Notes: generated by a model from the sequence alone, not told the origin. A stretch of DNA of 64,000 nucleotides from Porpolomopsis calyptriformis (GCA_951640195.1 OX621163.1:1240001-1304000), one strand, 5' to 3'. Positions 47,693 through 58,150 are shown, numbered from the stretch's first letter. Numbers and translations: made by a program.

Positions 47693-49040
47693 ATGATGAC
47701 TGACGATGTTCAGGAGAGCGAGATTGGTAAGAACTCAATGATAGGGTGAATGGAAGTGGGCTAAACATACCAACTCCCTAGCTGTGTTGGAGGGCATCAT
47801 CCAAGAAGCCATTGTGGAGGTCGAAAGCGCTACGAAGCACCTTGATGGTATAGTTTCAAAAGCTGCAGCAAAAACTAAAGGGGGAGGAAAAAGTCAGTCG
47901 TCAAACTCATTCTACATATACAAATAACTGACCTAGGATGTAGCTGCTGTTCAAACAGCCAAGGCACGCTTAGCAATGGCCGAGTCTCAGCTGACAGCAC
48001 TTCGAGATGAGCTGGCTCGTGCAAAAGCTGCCAGTGCTGACACGACAACCGATGGCACTGCATCAACATCGGGAGGGAGGGCTGAGGATGAGGCAGGGGG
48101 TTCCAGGGCATCGGAGGTGGACACACCCATCGCGTCTGTTGAGGCAGCTGAAGTATCCATGGGGTCAGACCCTTCGGCAGAGGGGATAACAGCAGCCAAA
48201 AAACGCACTGGAAGCGAGGGAGAAAGTATCCAGGAGGTCGAAACGCGCAAGCGCAAACGAGGGAAATATCGCGACAAAATGAGCGGTGTCAACATTGATG
48301 GGGATGAGACAGATGAACAGAAGACCACTTTAGGGGCTTCCGAAGGGGCTGCCAAGCAGCCGATCGACCTTGAGAAACTGACAGGTCAAATTTCACTCGT
48401 CTAGCGACATTGATGTGAATCTCACCACGATTATACCACAGAGATTGGACGCAAGGAGATAGATGAATTTTTACAAGACGTAGCAACAGGCAAGATCAGT
48501 GAGACGATAACGAGGGCTATTCGTGACCACCAAGAACTCCTTCCTGAAGCTGCAACCACGAACCGTCGCCTCGCCCTACATTGCTTGACAACCAATTGTG
48601 GAAACCGGATATGTATTTATCACCATATGACCAAGTTGGGGAAAGTTTTTGACGGCTCCGAGAACTCAAAGTTCAAGATTACAGGCATCCCTTTCCCTCG
48701 CACCGTTAATACAAAAGGGAAGAGAGGGATACAGAGAAAGGCAGGTTACCTCAACTGTGGCTGCTCAGAGGATGTAGCCCTCCTAGATTTCTACTTTTGG
48801 AAGACGTGGAAGATTAAGAGCGAGCAAGGTGATGTTGAGGAAGGGCTCAGTACTCAACGAGTTGATCCACGCCTCCGTCTTTTTTTTACCAAGTGCTACA
48901 CAGCAGACACGATGCTGACTGTTGATGACCTGTATGTGAGAGGTAGGAGTGTTGTGGAGGCTGAGAAACAGCATATCGAGGTGCAGATTCACAGGTTGAC
49001 TTTACAACTGGAGGTATTGAAAAAGAGTGAGGGTATGTGA
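47693..49040 (+). CDS. Hypothetical companion gene at KDZ locus
   Basis: About four exons, open throughout. The N-terminal half has a predicted coiled coil (KARLAMAESQLTALRDELAR) followed by a disordered Ala/Gly/Ser/Thr stretch and a basic segment (ETRKRKRGKYRD). The C-terminal half is more ordered: EFLQDVATGKISETITRAIR, LALHCLTTNCGNR, GIPFPRTVNTKGKRGI, NCGCSEDVALLDFYFWKTWK and a closing coiled coil. CNCGC-like cysteines could bind metal. I do not recognise the family. It follows the decayed transposase by about 150 bp on the same strand and, unlike it, has no internal stop. Confidence 0.55.
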
Positions 49041-49153
49041 TATTCAGTTTGATTTGAATACCTCAAACTAACTTGCATGCACAACTTCAACAGAGGAGAA
49101 GGAGGATAACATATGATTTGGGATCTTTATTGTAAATACGAGTGAATGATGTG

Positions 49154-49430
49154 AAATGGTATAGAGATACCATACCTCTAAGGTATGGTATTTCTGAACC
49201 ATACCCATATAAGGTATGGTATTTCTGAACCATACACTGACCCTCTCAAATGGTATAGAGATACCATACAAGTAAGGTATGGTATTTCTGAACCATATAC
49301 TGACCCTCTCAAATGGTATAGAGATACTATACCAGTAAGGTATGGTATTTTTGAACCATATACTGACCCTCCCAAATGGTATAGAGATACCATACCAGTA
49401 AGGTATGGTATTTTTGAACCATATACAGTA
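49154..49430. repeat. 63-bp minisatellite with hairpin-forming units
   Basis: Units start at 49154 (94 bp, with an internal 31-bp duplication), 49248, 49311 and 49374. Each holds ATGGTAT-AGAG-ATACCAT, a perfect stem, and GGTATGGTATTT..GAACCATA, another inverted pair. As 63 is divisible by three, long spurious ORFs run through it on both strands. Confidence 0.9.
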
Positions 49431-49434
49431 CAAT

Positions 49435-49486
49435 ATCTCATAATGCATAGCATTGGTTCCCGTCATTCACCAATGCATTATGAGAT
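49435..49486. repeat. 14-bp perfect inverted repeat
   Basis: ATCTCATAATGCAT (49435-49448) and its complement (49473-49486) flank a 24-bp loop. It directly follows the minisatellite and may be a transposon end or a remnant of a palindromic element. Confidence 0.7.
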
Positions 49487-49632
49487 TTATGCGATAAGAG
49501 ATGTGTCACGTTTGTGATGCCTGCCAAAAGTGTGACATGAAATTCGTAAGTTTGCTATCCCCGACCCCACAAACTAGTCAACATGGTTTGCTTCGCACTA
49601 CGGAATTCCATTTGCGAGAGCTGAGCTCTAAA

Positions 49633-51261
49633 CTAGCGCAGGGTGTGTGATACCTCCAGGGAGCACTCAGCTCCACTGTTGAGGCTTGCCTTCTCCAACT
49701 TCTCACACAAACCTATCATCTCAACGACACTCATCAAGTCCATCGCGTCGTTATCGCTGTCATCCGAGTCAACCTCAATCACCTCTCCACATTGGATAGC
49801 TTGTTCAAGCTTGACTTGAGCAATAATCTCCTGGTCTTCTTCAAATAGGTAAGGTGAATCACTGATCTCTTGTTCTTCAGTTGGATTGACCAAGTTTTCG
49901 AGAGTGGGAATGGGTCCGAAAATGCGGTTCCGCCTCTTCAGTTCGTTAACACATTCCATGAGGTCTTTCTCCAGGTCTTCACCCTGGGGGATTATTGCAA
50001 GAGGTAGGGAATTTGAAAGCGTAGATGTACCATTCTGGTTTGAGGCGTATTCCAGTTTTTCTATGGCATGAAGCGTGATCTCGATGTCATCCTCTGCTGC
50101 CATTACTGCAGCAAGGGCAGGTCTCCACTCGCCGTCCACATATTGATCCCCCAAACATACTTGTAATGCTTCTTCAGCACACAGTAACGACATATCAGTG
50201 CTTGCAAAGGTTCGGATGATGTCCCAAGCGGCACTGGTGTCCCTAGTATTTGACCGGAGAGTAATTGCAGGGATTCATAGGGTGAGTGGTGCTTGCTGTA
50301 TACCAGTGTGGTCCCAGCAATGCTCAATGGTTGCAGTGCTGATAGCTTGCCAGGCTTCTTTCGCCATCAGCATTGCTTCCAGTAGATTAATTTTGTAGAT
50401 ATCTCGCTCGCCAGCATCATCAAGATCAAGAGCACAGTGGCAGAAAGCCTTTCGGTAATGTGCTTTGAAGCACCGAATAATCCCAGCATCCAATGGTTGA
50501 ATAAACGACGTTAAATTGGGGCTGAAGAACTCGAGCTGAATATTGGTGGGCTGATAGGCAAACGTATGCCCCGAGAAGTTGTCCACTGTTAAGCACACTT
50601 TGCGGTTCTGCTCGTGCATCTTCAAATCAAACGCTTTAACCCATCTGTTTATTTCTAGTAAGATATTTATCAAGCATGCAAACATTGCGACACTCACTCC
50701 TCAAACAATTCTGCTGTCATCCAAGCCTTCTTGTTGTTCCGATAATAAAACCCATAATCAGCAGGGGTCCTCTTGAAACATCGTGGCTGCTTGGATTTTC
50801 CAATAAAAATCAATGGCATCCTCTCGCTACCATCGGCATTACAGGCTAAGCCAACAGTGATTCGGAATTTGCTTCTCTTCTTCCCACTCATCTGTTTTGC
50901 TGATAGGCCACAGTCAGGAGGTGCAAATGCGAACAGGCCTGATTCATCAAAATTCCATTGGTTTCTTTTAGAAAATGGCGCAAGAATTTCTCTCATGCGC
51001 TTTTGCTCATCCTCAACAGCAGCGAGATCAACTGACCCCGCCTCACCATGCCACCTGTATTCCTTGATCTTATACCTGTGATTGTGTGTTCAATCAATCC
51101 TATGAATATCCTCGGTGAATTTTAGCACTCACGTTTTACAGAAGGAAGCTACCCAGCCATCAGCAATCATACATTCTTCTTTCGGCACATTCAACTCCTT
51201 CTCAAACCGCTTCCTCTTTTCAACCAGCATTGGGCCATTCACCGTTGATACGTCTGCTTCG
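49633..51261 (-). pseudogene. Pogo/Tigger-type DDE transposase, N-terminus cut off
   Basis: Read on the minus strand: a CENP-B/Tc5-like DNA-binding part (EADVSTVNGPMLVEKRKRFE, EECMIADGWVASFCK), then the DDE_1 catalytic core with NFDESGLFAF, LTVDNFSGHTF and LTSFIQPLDAGIIRCFKAHY, carrying three acidic residues in the right spacing. The C-terminal part is acidic (EVDSDDSDNDAMD). At least two introns are visible; one junction near 50,230-50,290 does not stay in frame with simple GT-AG sites. The gene stops abruptly at its N-terminus where the old Gypsy LTR starts (51262), so the missing part should lie beyond 64,000. Confidence 0.8.
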
Positions 51262-51857
51262 TGTATGAGAACCGAACACAGAACAAGGTGCGAGGACGAC
51301 TATAAAGAGTCTCGACTCAGCCTATGATCGATAATCGTGGAAAGGGAGTCTTCGACCGTTCGCGAACAAGATCGATCGGGGAATCGGAAGGATCGGAAAG
51401 TCGAAAGAGGAAGTCTTAGAAGATCTAAAGAGGATCTAGACTCGAGAGCGAGAGAGAAGCGAATATCTAACTTGTTTTTTATCACTAGCTACAACATACA
51501 GTATATATATCTTCTAGTACAAGGATCCCTTTGAGTGTATATGATAAAAGGGGAGCCTCTCTAATGATCTAAGGGGAAAGTAGTGAATAGGAATGAAGGA
51601 ATCGAATGAAAAAGGGAGAAATAGAAGAGAACTGATGCCTTTGAATAGTGTCTTCCCTTTGATATACAAACTTTCATTCGCGTTCGGAAAGCTTCGATCA
51701 CGTTCGGAGCGTTCGATGATTCTCGAAGTCGTTCGGGATGTTTCGGGAGCTATCGGGAGCGTTTGGAGGGTTCGAGTTCATGTTCGAAGGACTTGGTAGG
51801 CATCTAGTATTCGTATAGTTGAATATACGGTGCTCAGGGGACGGAGGGGTCGTATCA
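51262..51857 (-). repeat. 3' LTR of the old Gypsy element
   Basis: Bounded by TGTATGAG on the left and CGTATCA on the right (plus strand), giving TG...CA ends and 596 bp. On its inner side it is directly abutted by a purine-rich tract of the minus strand, and on its outer side it interrupts the Tigger-type reading frame. The second LTR is outside the window, so boundaries rest on these two junctions. Confidence 0.6.
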
Positions 51858-51869
51858 TCTCCTCCTCAC
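51858..51869 (-). other. Polypurine tract of the old Gypsy element
   Basis: GTGAGGAGGAGA on the minus strand immediately before the LTR start TGATACG, the position where plus-strand DNA synthesis is primed. Confidence 0.6.
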
Positions 51870-52024
51870 TGAAATGTTGACTGTCCTCAGTCAATCACGT
51901 GATTTGCCGGTAGTTGCCAAGGCGCATTTATAAGTGTGACAACTGTGTCACATTCATCTTTAGACACGACCGTCTTCGAACCGCATACCACAACACCAAG
52001 AAAACTGCGACAAGCCGTTTAAAA

Positions 52025-53522
52025 ATGATGCAGAACATTATCAATATTGCGAAACAGAAGATTTGCGACCAAATGAGGTTGCTTCCGGATGGGGTTGCCG
52101 AACCCGAAGATTACAAAATCTGGGGGCAACAGTTTTGCAAGTTACTGGTGAGTTTTTGTTTTTCTAATTGTTTTCTTCCGCTAATCCATCTTTTAGATCG
52201 CATATAATCAGGTCATAAAGGCCCTGAAGCAAACATCAACGGACGACAAGGTCGTCGCGTGGCAAAAAGAGGCCTGCAAGACCTTCGACGCTTTCGAAGA
52301 GCGAGAGTGGTTGGAATGGGCGGGGGAGCTGCTGATGCCAAGGTTGGCAGAGGTGGTACGTCGCGAGGCCGAGGAGAAAGCGGAGGCGGAGAGGGTCGAG
52401 TGAGAGCGAAGGGCGGAAGAGGAACGCAAGACGAGGGAGAGGGTGGAGACGTCTGCGCGGGAGGAACGAGAGAGGGTCGAGCGCGAGGAGCAAGAGGAGC
52501 GAGAGCGAGCGGAGCGAGAAGAACGAGAACAGGAGGAACGGGACACGGAGGATCGGAAGCGGATGGAGGAAGCCTATGAGAGGCTCCTCCAGTCGCTTAT
52601 GGACGGGAAGATTGACGAGGAGGAATTCCATCAAGAAACAGAAAAGGCGACGGGTGAGAGTGGGATGAAGGCAGTGGAGGTGTCGGCAGACACACCAGAC
52701 ACGACGGGGGGGATGACGGAAACGACGGAGGATGGGCACCAGCCCTCGGTTGACGAAGACGAATCGGCGGCAGCAGCGCAATCGCTGACTGCAGAAGAAC
52801 TGGTCGAGCGGTCGAAGGCGGCGCATCGGGAGAGGATGATGGCGAAGGGACGGTTGCTCCCTGCGATCACGACGCGGGAGTACCGCAAGCGAAAGGCGGT
52901 AGAAGAGGCTTTGCGCCCGGTCGAGGGCAAAGTAAGTCTCTTTCTTTCTCTTATTTTTGTTTTTACTAATGGACTTCTTTATTTCGCAGTGTGATTTTTG
53001 CGAGAAGGTGGGTGCGGAGTGTGAGATCGGCCCCGCGGATCCGTTATGCGTCAAGTGCGTAACGGATAAGCGCGGCTGCTATTGGAAGGAGGAAACCCGG
53101 CTAGGGAAAAAGTTCAAGCCGCGGCCCAAGGCGACAGCGAAGGGCGCGACCAAGTCGGCGACGGCGGAAGAGTCAAAGAAGGGGGTTCGAAAGTCGGCGA
53201 GGGCCGTTTCTCGTAAGTGCTTCTTTTTCTTTTGTTTTCTTTATTCTAATCTCCTCTTTCTATAGGTCCAGTAGTCTATATCGATGAGACGCCGCCTTTC
53301 GAGGAGGAGATGGTGGGCGAAGGCTTGAAGGAAACGACGCGGCCGGTCGCAGGTCGGAAAGGGAAGGGGAAGGGGAAGGCAGTCGATGAAGAGAAATCGC
53401 GAGAGGTTTTGGCGGCGATCGCGGAGGAGAAAGCGCGCATAAAGGCGCGAATCGTCATTCTCGAAGAGATTTTGAGGGGTTTAGAAGAGAGGGAAGAGGA
53501 GATGGTCTTAGAGAATCTGTAG
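52025..53522 (+). pseudogene. Antisense Zn2Cys6/coiled-coil gene inside the old Gypsy element
   Basis: Four exons (52025-52147, 52197-52931, 52990-53212, 53266-53522) with clean GT-AG introns on the plus strand. Exon 2 encodes a long Glu/Arg coiled coil interrupted by one in-frame TGA at 52401-52403. Exon 3 begins with CDFCEKVGAEC, then eight residues, then C-x2-C-x6-C, an exact fit to the fungal binuclear zinc-cluster spacing. The tail is Lys-rich with GRKGKGKGKA. The gene lies between the polypurine tract and the pol stop, so it is internal to the retroelement but runs against it. Function unknown; DNA binding is plausible from the cluster. Confidence 0.65.
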
Positions 53523-53644
53523 ACTTGTCTTGAATAATTTGTAGCCTTTAGTCTTTTTCTTATAAATTTTGTATTTCTGTATCTAAAAAAAATGAAAGAA
53601 AGACTTTGGAATGAAAAAAGTGCGTAGCGATGTGTTACGGCAGG

Positions 53645-56177
53645 TTACAAGTCCTCGATCGCAATGCTATCGAGTGGTTCGCTAGCTAGCGAACGTTCCA
53701 TCTCTCTAAGTCGTGAAGTTGATATGTCGAGGAATCGTTCAGGAATTGCGATCGATCTTCGAGCGAAGTATGGGATGACTCTAAACGCAGCGATCGGGCG
53801 ATGTAAGATGGATCCGTCGAGCTCTGCGACGATATAAGCTTTTCCTAGGTTTCAGGATATCACGACTAGGGGTCCTAGGTATCGCAGACGCATCTTCCGA
53901 TTGAGAGACTTCTCGATTTTCGTGTTCTGAATGAGTACGAGATCGCCAGTCTTGAAATCATAGTCGCGAATGGTCTTCTCGTGTTTCTTCTCGAATCGAA
54001 CGGCGGATTGTAGGCGAGCAGCGAGAACCTTCGATCGAAGTTGCTCTAAGTCAGCGTCTTGTTTTTGTAGGGCGATCGCGCGTTGCGATATTAGATCAGT
54101 CGTCGAGAGAACTGAATCTGGAGCGGGAAGGAGATATGTCGCTTCGGAGATATCTAGAGGAAGCAATGGCTGAGATCCAGTGACGGCGAAGTAGGGTGAG
54201 CATCCCAATCGCTTTTGGGTAGTGACGCGCTCAGCCCAGAATACGGAGTAGGCTCCGATCGGCCATTGCGTCTGATCGCCATCGATGGCTTTGAATAGCG
54301 ATTGTCGCACGTCGAAGTGAGATCATTCGACTATTCCATTTGCGCGAGAGTTGTATCCGCTGATGCGAATGTGGTTGATTTGATAGCGCTTGGCGAGTGT
54401 TAAGAATTGCACTGGGAACGTGCGCATCTTGGCAACGGCTCAGACCACTGAGCCAAAACGTCGCAGAACTGGACTTACCCAGTTCGGTTGTTCCCAGTAT
54501 ATATACCATATTACACGTGACCGGCTAGAATCTGCTCGACGTTCATGAGAGACGGCCTCAGCGCGCTCGATCTCATGTCTCGAATTTCAGATCCGTGACA
54601 GCGAGGTGATCTATGGCTCCTAGGAAGGCTGTTCCATTGTCCGTGACGATTTCTCGAAGAGAGCCCCATCGACAAATTATATCCTCGAAGATCCATTCGC
54701 CAATCGATTTCGCTGTTTCCGAACGAAGCATTCGAAATTCGGGATAGTGGGTGAGGGAGCATCGCCCTTGAACGATATATCGAAATGGACCGGATCGGAT
54801 CGGGGCATGTGCATCGTGTCGACGTAGATTTTGGCGAATAGGGGAGCTGGCGTGGAGACGGTCGGAGGAATGAGGGCTTGCGTGGTTTGGCGAACCTGAC
54901 AGGTATGACATGTCCGAACGAACCAGACTATGTCGGGGGCCATATGGGGCCACCAGAAGTGTTCGGAAACGATCGATCGGGTAGTGAAGATAGCCTTGTG
55001 GCCTGTTCGATCGTGAAGTTCTGTCATGATCGCTAATCGGCGATCTGGATCAATGACTAATTTATGAGCTCCTTGTCTATCCTTTCGCCATAGTCGGTGG
55101 TTGTCGATAAAGAACTCTTCGCAGTATCGTATAAAACTCGCGTAGTCACTGTCAGACATGTTGCTTGGTCGTTCAAGATCTGAAAGCCATTTTCGAATGA
55201 GGAGAAGTCGTCGATCGTCTTGCTGAGCTGCTTCCGATTGCGGAACGATGTTGTAAGAATCGGTACGTTGGTGGATAGGGTCCTCCTCCTCCTCACTGAA
55301 ATGTTTACTCTGCAAGTAAACTGAGGTGGGCATTCGGAGGGTTTTCGTTTGGGGCGCGGGCGAATCGTTGATATGGTGCATTAGTCTGTGGACGCGATCG
55401 ATCCAATCATCGAAGTCTTTATCAATTGGTTCTTCGTCGTCTTGGTCATCGGGCTGTCGGGGGCGTCGAGAGAGACCGTCGGGACCGTGGTTCGAACCGG
55501 CAACGTGTACCAAGGTAAAATGGAACGTTAGGATCGCTACGATCCATCTGTTAATACTAGCTTGCGGCGCGATGTCTGGGTTCGCTAGCATTCCCTTGAT
55601 ATAGCGGGCGTCGACTTCTATAATGAGGTTCCACACGCTGATGAGGTAGAGTCGGAGCGATCGCAAGGCTCGATAGAGACCGTAGATTTCGAGTTTCGGC
55701 TGAGAGAACCGTCTTTCTCGATCGTTCAATGTGATCGAACCGAATCGATTATAGTACCGTTTCTTCGGATCGTCGGGATCGCATTGGCACAAGTGAAAGC
55801 TAACCGCAATATGTGATGTGTCGACGGCGAGTATGATGGGAGCGTCAGAAGTATAATCGAGAACTCGTAGAGCGGGCGATTCTAGAAGAGCTTGTTTTAA
55901 GTCCTCTTGAGCGGCGAGTTGATCAGGACCAAATTCGAAGGGCATATCTTTCCTAGTGAGCTTGACTAGGTGGTTTGCTCGATGCGCGAAGTTGCGAATG
56001 AAAATCCGAACGACGCCAATAGTGCCAAGGAAGGCTCGAACTTCGGAGAGGTCTTTACAGGGACCCCAATTTCGGATCGCTGAGACATGCGATTCATCAG
56101 GTAGTCGTCCTAAGTGAGTACATCGGTGTCCGAGAACGGTGGTTTCTTCTGCGCACAAGAACGATTTATAGCCTGAC
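53645..56177 (-). pseudogene. Old Gypsy pol, RNase H to integrase part
   Basis: Read from 56177 downwards: AEETTVLGHRCTHLGRLPDE, VRAFLGTIGVVRIFIRNFAH, RKDMPFEFGPDQLAAQEDLK, the RNase H-like APIILAVDTSHIAV and RERRFSQPKLEIYGLYRAL, GSNHGPDGLSRR, then integrase with HFWWPHMAPDIVWFVRTCHT, CQVRQ and EIVTDNGTAF. A frameshift lies near 54,750-54,790. After the solo-LTR insertion the frame resumes at KRYQINHIRISGYNSRANGI. In-frame TGA codons occur at 54325-54323 and 53854-53852, and the frame ends with TAA at 53647-53645. Its 5' half continues at 62864 after the nested chromovirus. Confidence 0.85.
54398..54600 (-). mobile_element. 203-bp solo-LTR-like insertion in integrase
   Basis: Flanked by the 5-bp direct repeat GCGAG (54393-54397 and 54601-54605). 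Read on the minus strand it starts TGTCACGG and ends TTAACA, with a TATA-like GGTATATATAC. Inside it is a 9-bp inverted repeat (54411-54419 with 54490-54498) and a GGCTCA..TGAGCC stem (54437-54454). Removing it and one repeat restores the expected integrase spacing. It has no ORF. Confidence 0.75.
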
Positions 56178-56547
56178 TGTCACGGACATCTTTTTTCCTT
56201 TTTCTCTTAGTCATACTTGATTAGTCTCTGTTCCGTCTATCCTTCCGTTTTACCATTCTATACATAGAGACTGATCACATGTACCTTCCTTCTGACTCTT
56301 CACGAGTCACATTCCGTTTCCGATATTCCTTTTGTGACTCTTCACTAGTCACATTCCGGATTCCGCTTTGTAATCGTACATACGACTGACTCATGGCGAT
56401 TCAGGTAGTTAGTATATAAAGCCTGATTTCTAGTCAGTAGGTTAAGTTCGATTCCTAGTTAGCTCCCCCACTCTTTAGTCGAATTCCATTTCCTCATCAG
56501 CCCCTCCAACGCGAGAAGTAAAACCCTTCGACTACCGAATCATAACA
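56178..56547 (+). repeat. 5' LTR of the chromovirus
   Basis: Starts TGTCACGGACATC and ends ACCGAATCATAACA. U3 holds two copies of a 24-bp motif with TGACTC and AGTCAC arms (56293-56316 and 56335-56358), resembling bZIP sites. TATATAAA is at 56413-56420, placing the transcript start near 56444, so R/U5 spans about the last 100 bp. Confidence 0.97.
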
Positions 56548-56548
56548 A

Positions 56549-56559
56549 GAATCGAACTT
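56549..56559 (+). other. Self-priming primer-binding site
   Basis: GAATCGAACTT, one base past the LTR end, is the exact complement of AAGTTCGATTC at 56444-56454, which lies 31 bp after the TATA box where the RNA should begin. There is no TGG typical of a tRNA 3'-end primer site. This is the Tf1/sushi arrangement in which the first 11 nt of the transcript prime reverse transcription. Confidence 0.75.
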
Positions 56560-56722
56560 CCTTCTTGCGCATCAAACCACTTCCACTCTGGATCCTGCCG
56601 AAGACTTAACAAGGTCAATCTTCTCATCCGCAGATTCAGATACTCCCTTTCAACCAATAGTATTCCAAACCCCCGCACAATCCATCATCCCCCTTTCCCC
56701 CTCATCATCATCACTGACATCA

Positions 56723-58150
56723 ATGTCTCAACAAGAGTACGAAGCTGATCAATCCGTTCCCGCACCAGGACCCAGTAACATCCCCCCTACCATTCAAGAA
56801 GAAGAAGAAGAAGACGTCGTCCCATTTAACATGGAACAAGAGCTCAGAGATTTAAGAGCACAAATCGACCAGTTCCGCGGTTGGTACTACAACGAAGTCG
56901 ACGTCAATGATGAGCTCCGAAAGGAGCTGAAAGCTCTCAAAGAAAGTCGACACGAAGAATCTGAACCAACCACCCCTCCCCCACGACGACGATCTGTACT
57001 TCGGGGACCTGGACTTTCCCCCTCGAATCCTTTCGTTTACCCCACAAGAAGAACCCAATCCGTCCAACTTACATCCCAACCAACCTTTCCCACTCAACTA
57101 CCCACCCAGACGACTGCTCCCCCCACACTTCCAGCCCCCACCAAAATCAAAATCGCCGATCCAACCGAGTATGATGGAACCTCCGAGAAGCTTGAAGACT
57201 TCATTCATCAATGTCGACTCAACTTTGTGATCAAGGACTACAACGATAAACAGAAGATCATCTATATGCTCTCCTACCTCGGTGACGGCAATCCACGGGC
57301 CTGGGGACGACTGTTCACAGAAGGAGTTGACAGGACGAGGAATTTCGTATGGGACTACGCAACATTTTTGGACGATTTTAGGGAAGCTTTCGGAAGGATC
57401 AACCCAGCGGCGAAGGCGCGGATCGAGCTAGAGAAAGTGAAGATGACAGGAACGATAGAAGACTACAACCTTCGGTTCATGCAACACGCAGCAAGAACTG
57501 AGTACAACGAGACCGCTCTACTTCGGTTTTACAAAGCCGGACTCCCCCAGCCGATCCGAACGCGGATCTACTCGATGGACAATATGCCGTCGACTTTGCT
57601 GGACTGGACGACGAAAGCGGCCCAGTTCGAGGAACAGTACCAGGAACAACGAGCCGAACAAGCATTGTGGTCAAGTCGAGATCAAAAAGGAAAGAAGTCT
57701 GAAACCAAATCGAGTCCACGAGGAAACCCTTCCCGCTCCATCACTACCACCACCACTTCATCCCCGATTAAACAAGAATCGAGAGAAGCCTCTCTCAAGA
57801 CAGCGAAACGAGACAACTCCTCCATCACTTGCTACAATTGTGGCAAAAAAGGACACTATGCCAACGAATGTCGAAGTCCACGTGCTGAAGACGTTCCGGC
57901 ACGTCAAGAATCCTCAAACTCTACTCGAGGAAAAGGAGGAAATCGCGGTCGAGGCAAAGGACGGAATGTCCGAATGATCAATCGGGTCGATACAGAAGAA
58001 TTGGAAGCGCGGATAGAGGAGGTACCAGAGGACGACGAAAAGGAAAAAAGGATGGCAAAGGACGACTTGAAGGATATGGGAATCGCAAATTGGAACAAGG
58101 AGAGATGGGCTGCGCTAGCTCGAGCGTTAAAAGAGCAAAAGGATTTTTAG
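56723..58150 (+). CDS. gag: Chromovirus Gag
   Basis: 475 residues. A coiled coil follows the acidic N-terminus (MEQELRDLRAQIDQFRGWYY, then NDELRKELKALKESRHE). The central capsid-like region runs from about residue 145 to 310 (ADPTEYDGTSEKLEDFIHQC, WDYATFLDDFREAFG, ALLRFYKAGLPQPIRTRIYS). One zinc knuckle, C-x2-C-x4-H-x4-C, is at about residues 370-383 (CYNCGKKGHYANEC), followed by an RG-rich basic stretch. It packages the genomic RNA into virus-like particles. The TAG at 58148-58150 overlaps the pol frame; a run of five T directly before it could allow a -1 shift. Confidence 0.95.
   Translation: MSQQEYEADQSVPAPGPSNIPPTIQEEEEEDVVPFNMEQELRDLRAQIDQFRGWYYNEVDVNDELRKELKALKESRHEESEPTTPPPRRRSVLRGPGLSPSNPFVYPTRRTQSVQLTSQPTFPTQLPTQTTAPPTLPAPTKIKIADPTEYDGTSEKLEDFIHQCRLNFVIKDYNDKQKIIYMLSYLGDGNPRAWGRLFTEGVDRTRNFVWDYATFLDDFREAFGRINPAAKARIELEKVKMTGTIEDYNLRFMQHAARTEYNETALLRFYKAGLPQPIRTRIYSMDNMPSTLLDWTTKAAQFEEQYQEQRAEQALWSSRDQKGKKSETKSSPRGNPSRSITTTTTSSPIKQESREASLKTAKRDNSSITCYNCGKKGHYANECRSPRAEDVPARQESSNSTRGKGGNRGRGKGRNVRMINRVDTEELEARIEEVPEDDEKEKRMAKDDLKDMGIANWNKERWAALARALKEQKDF

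Noticed and set aside
47976..48404. The long antisense ORF over the KDZ companion gene
   Set aside because: Mirror of an Ala/Ser-rich low-complexity region; the plus strand has the splice sites and the continuous model.
49068..49517. Repetitive ORFs on both strands
   Set aside because: They arise because the 63-bp minisatellite unit is a multiple of three; no evidence of coding.
54437..54455. A tRNA A-box-like TGGCTCAGTGGT on the minus strand, suggesting a SINE
   Set aside because: No B box follows at the right distance, while TG..CA ends, a TATA box and a 5-bp target duplication fit a solo LTR better.
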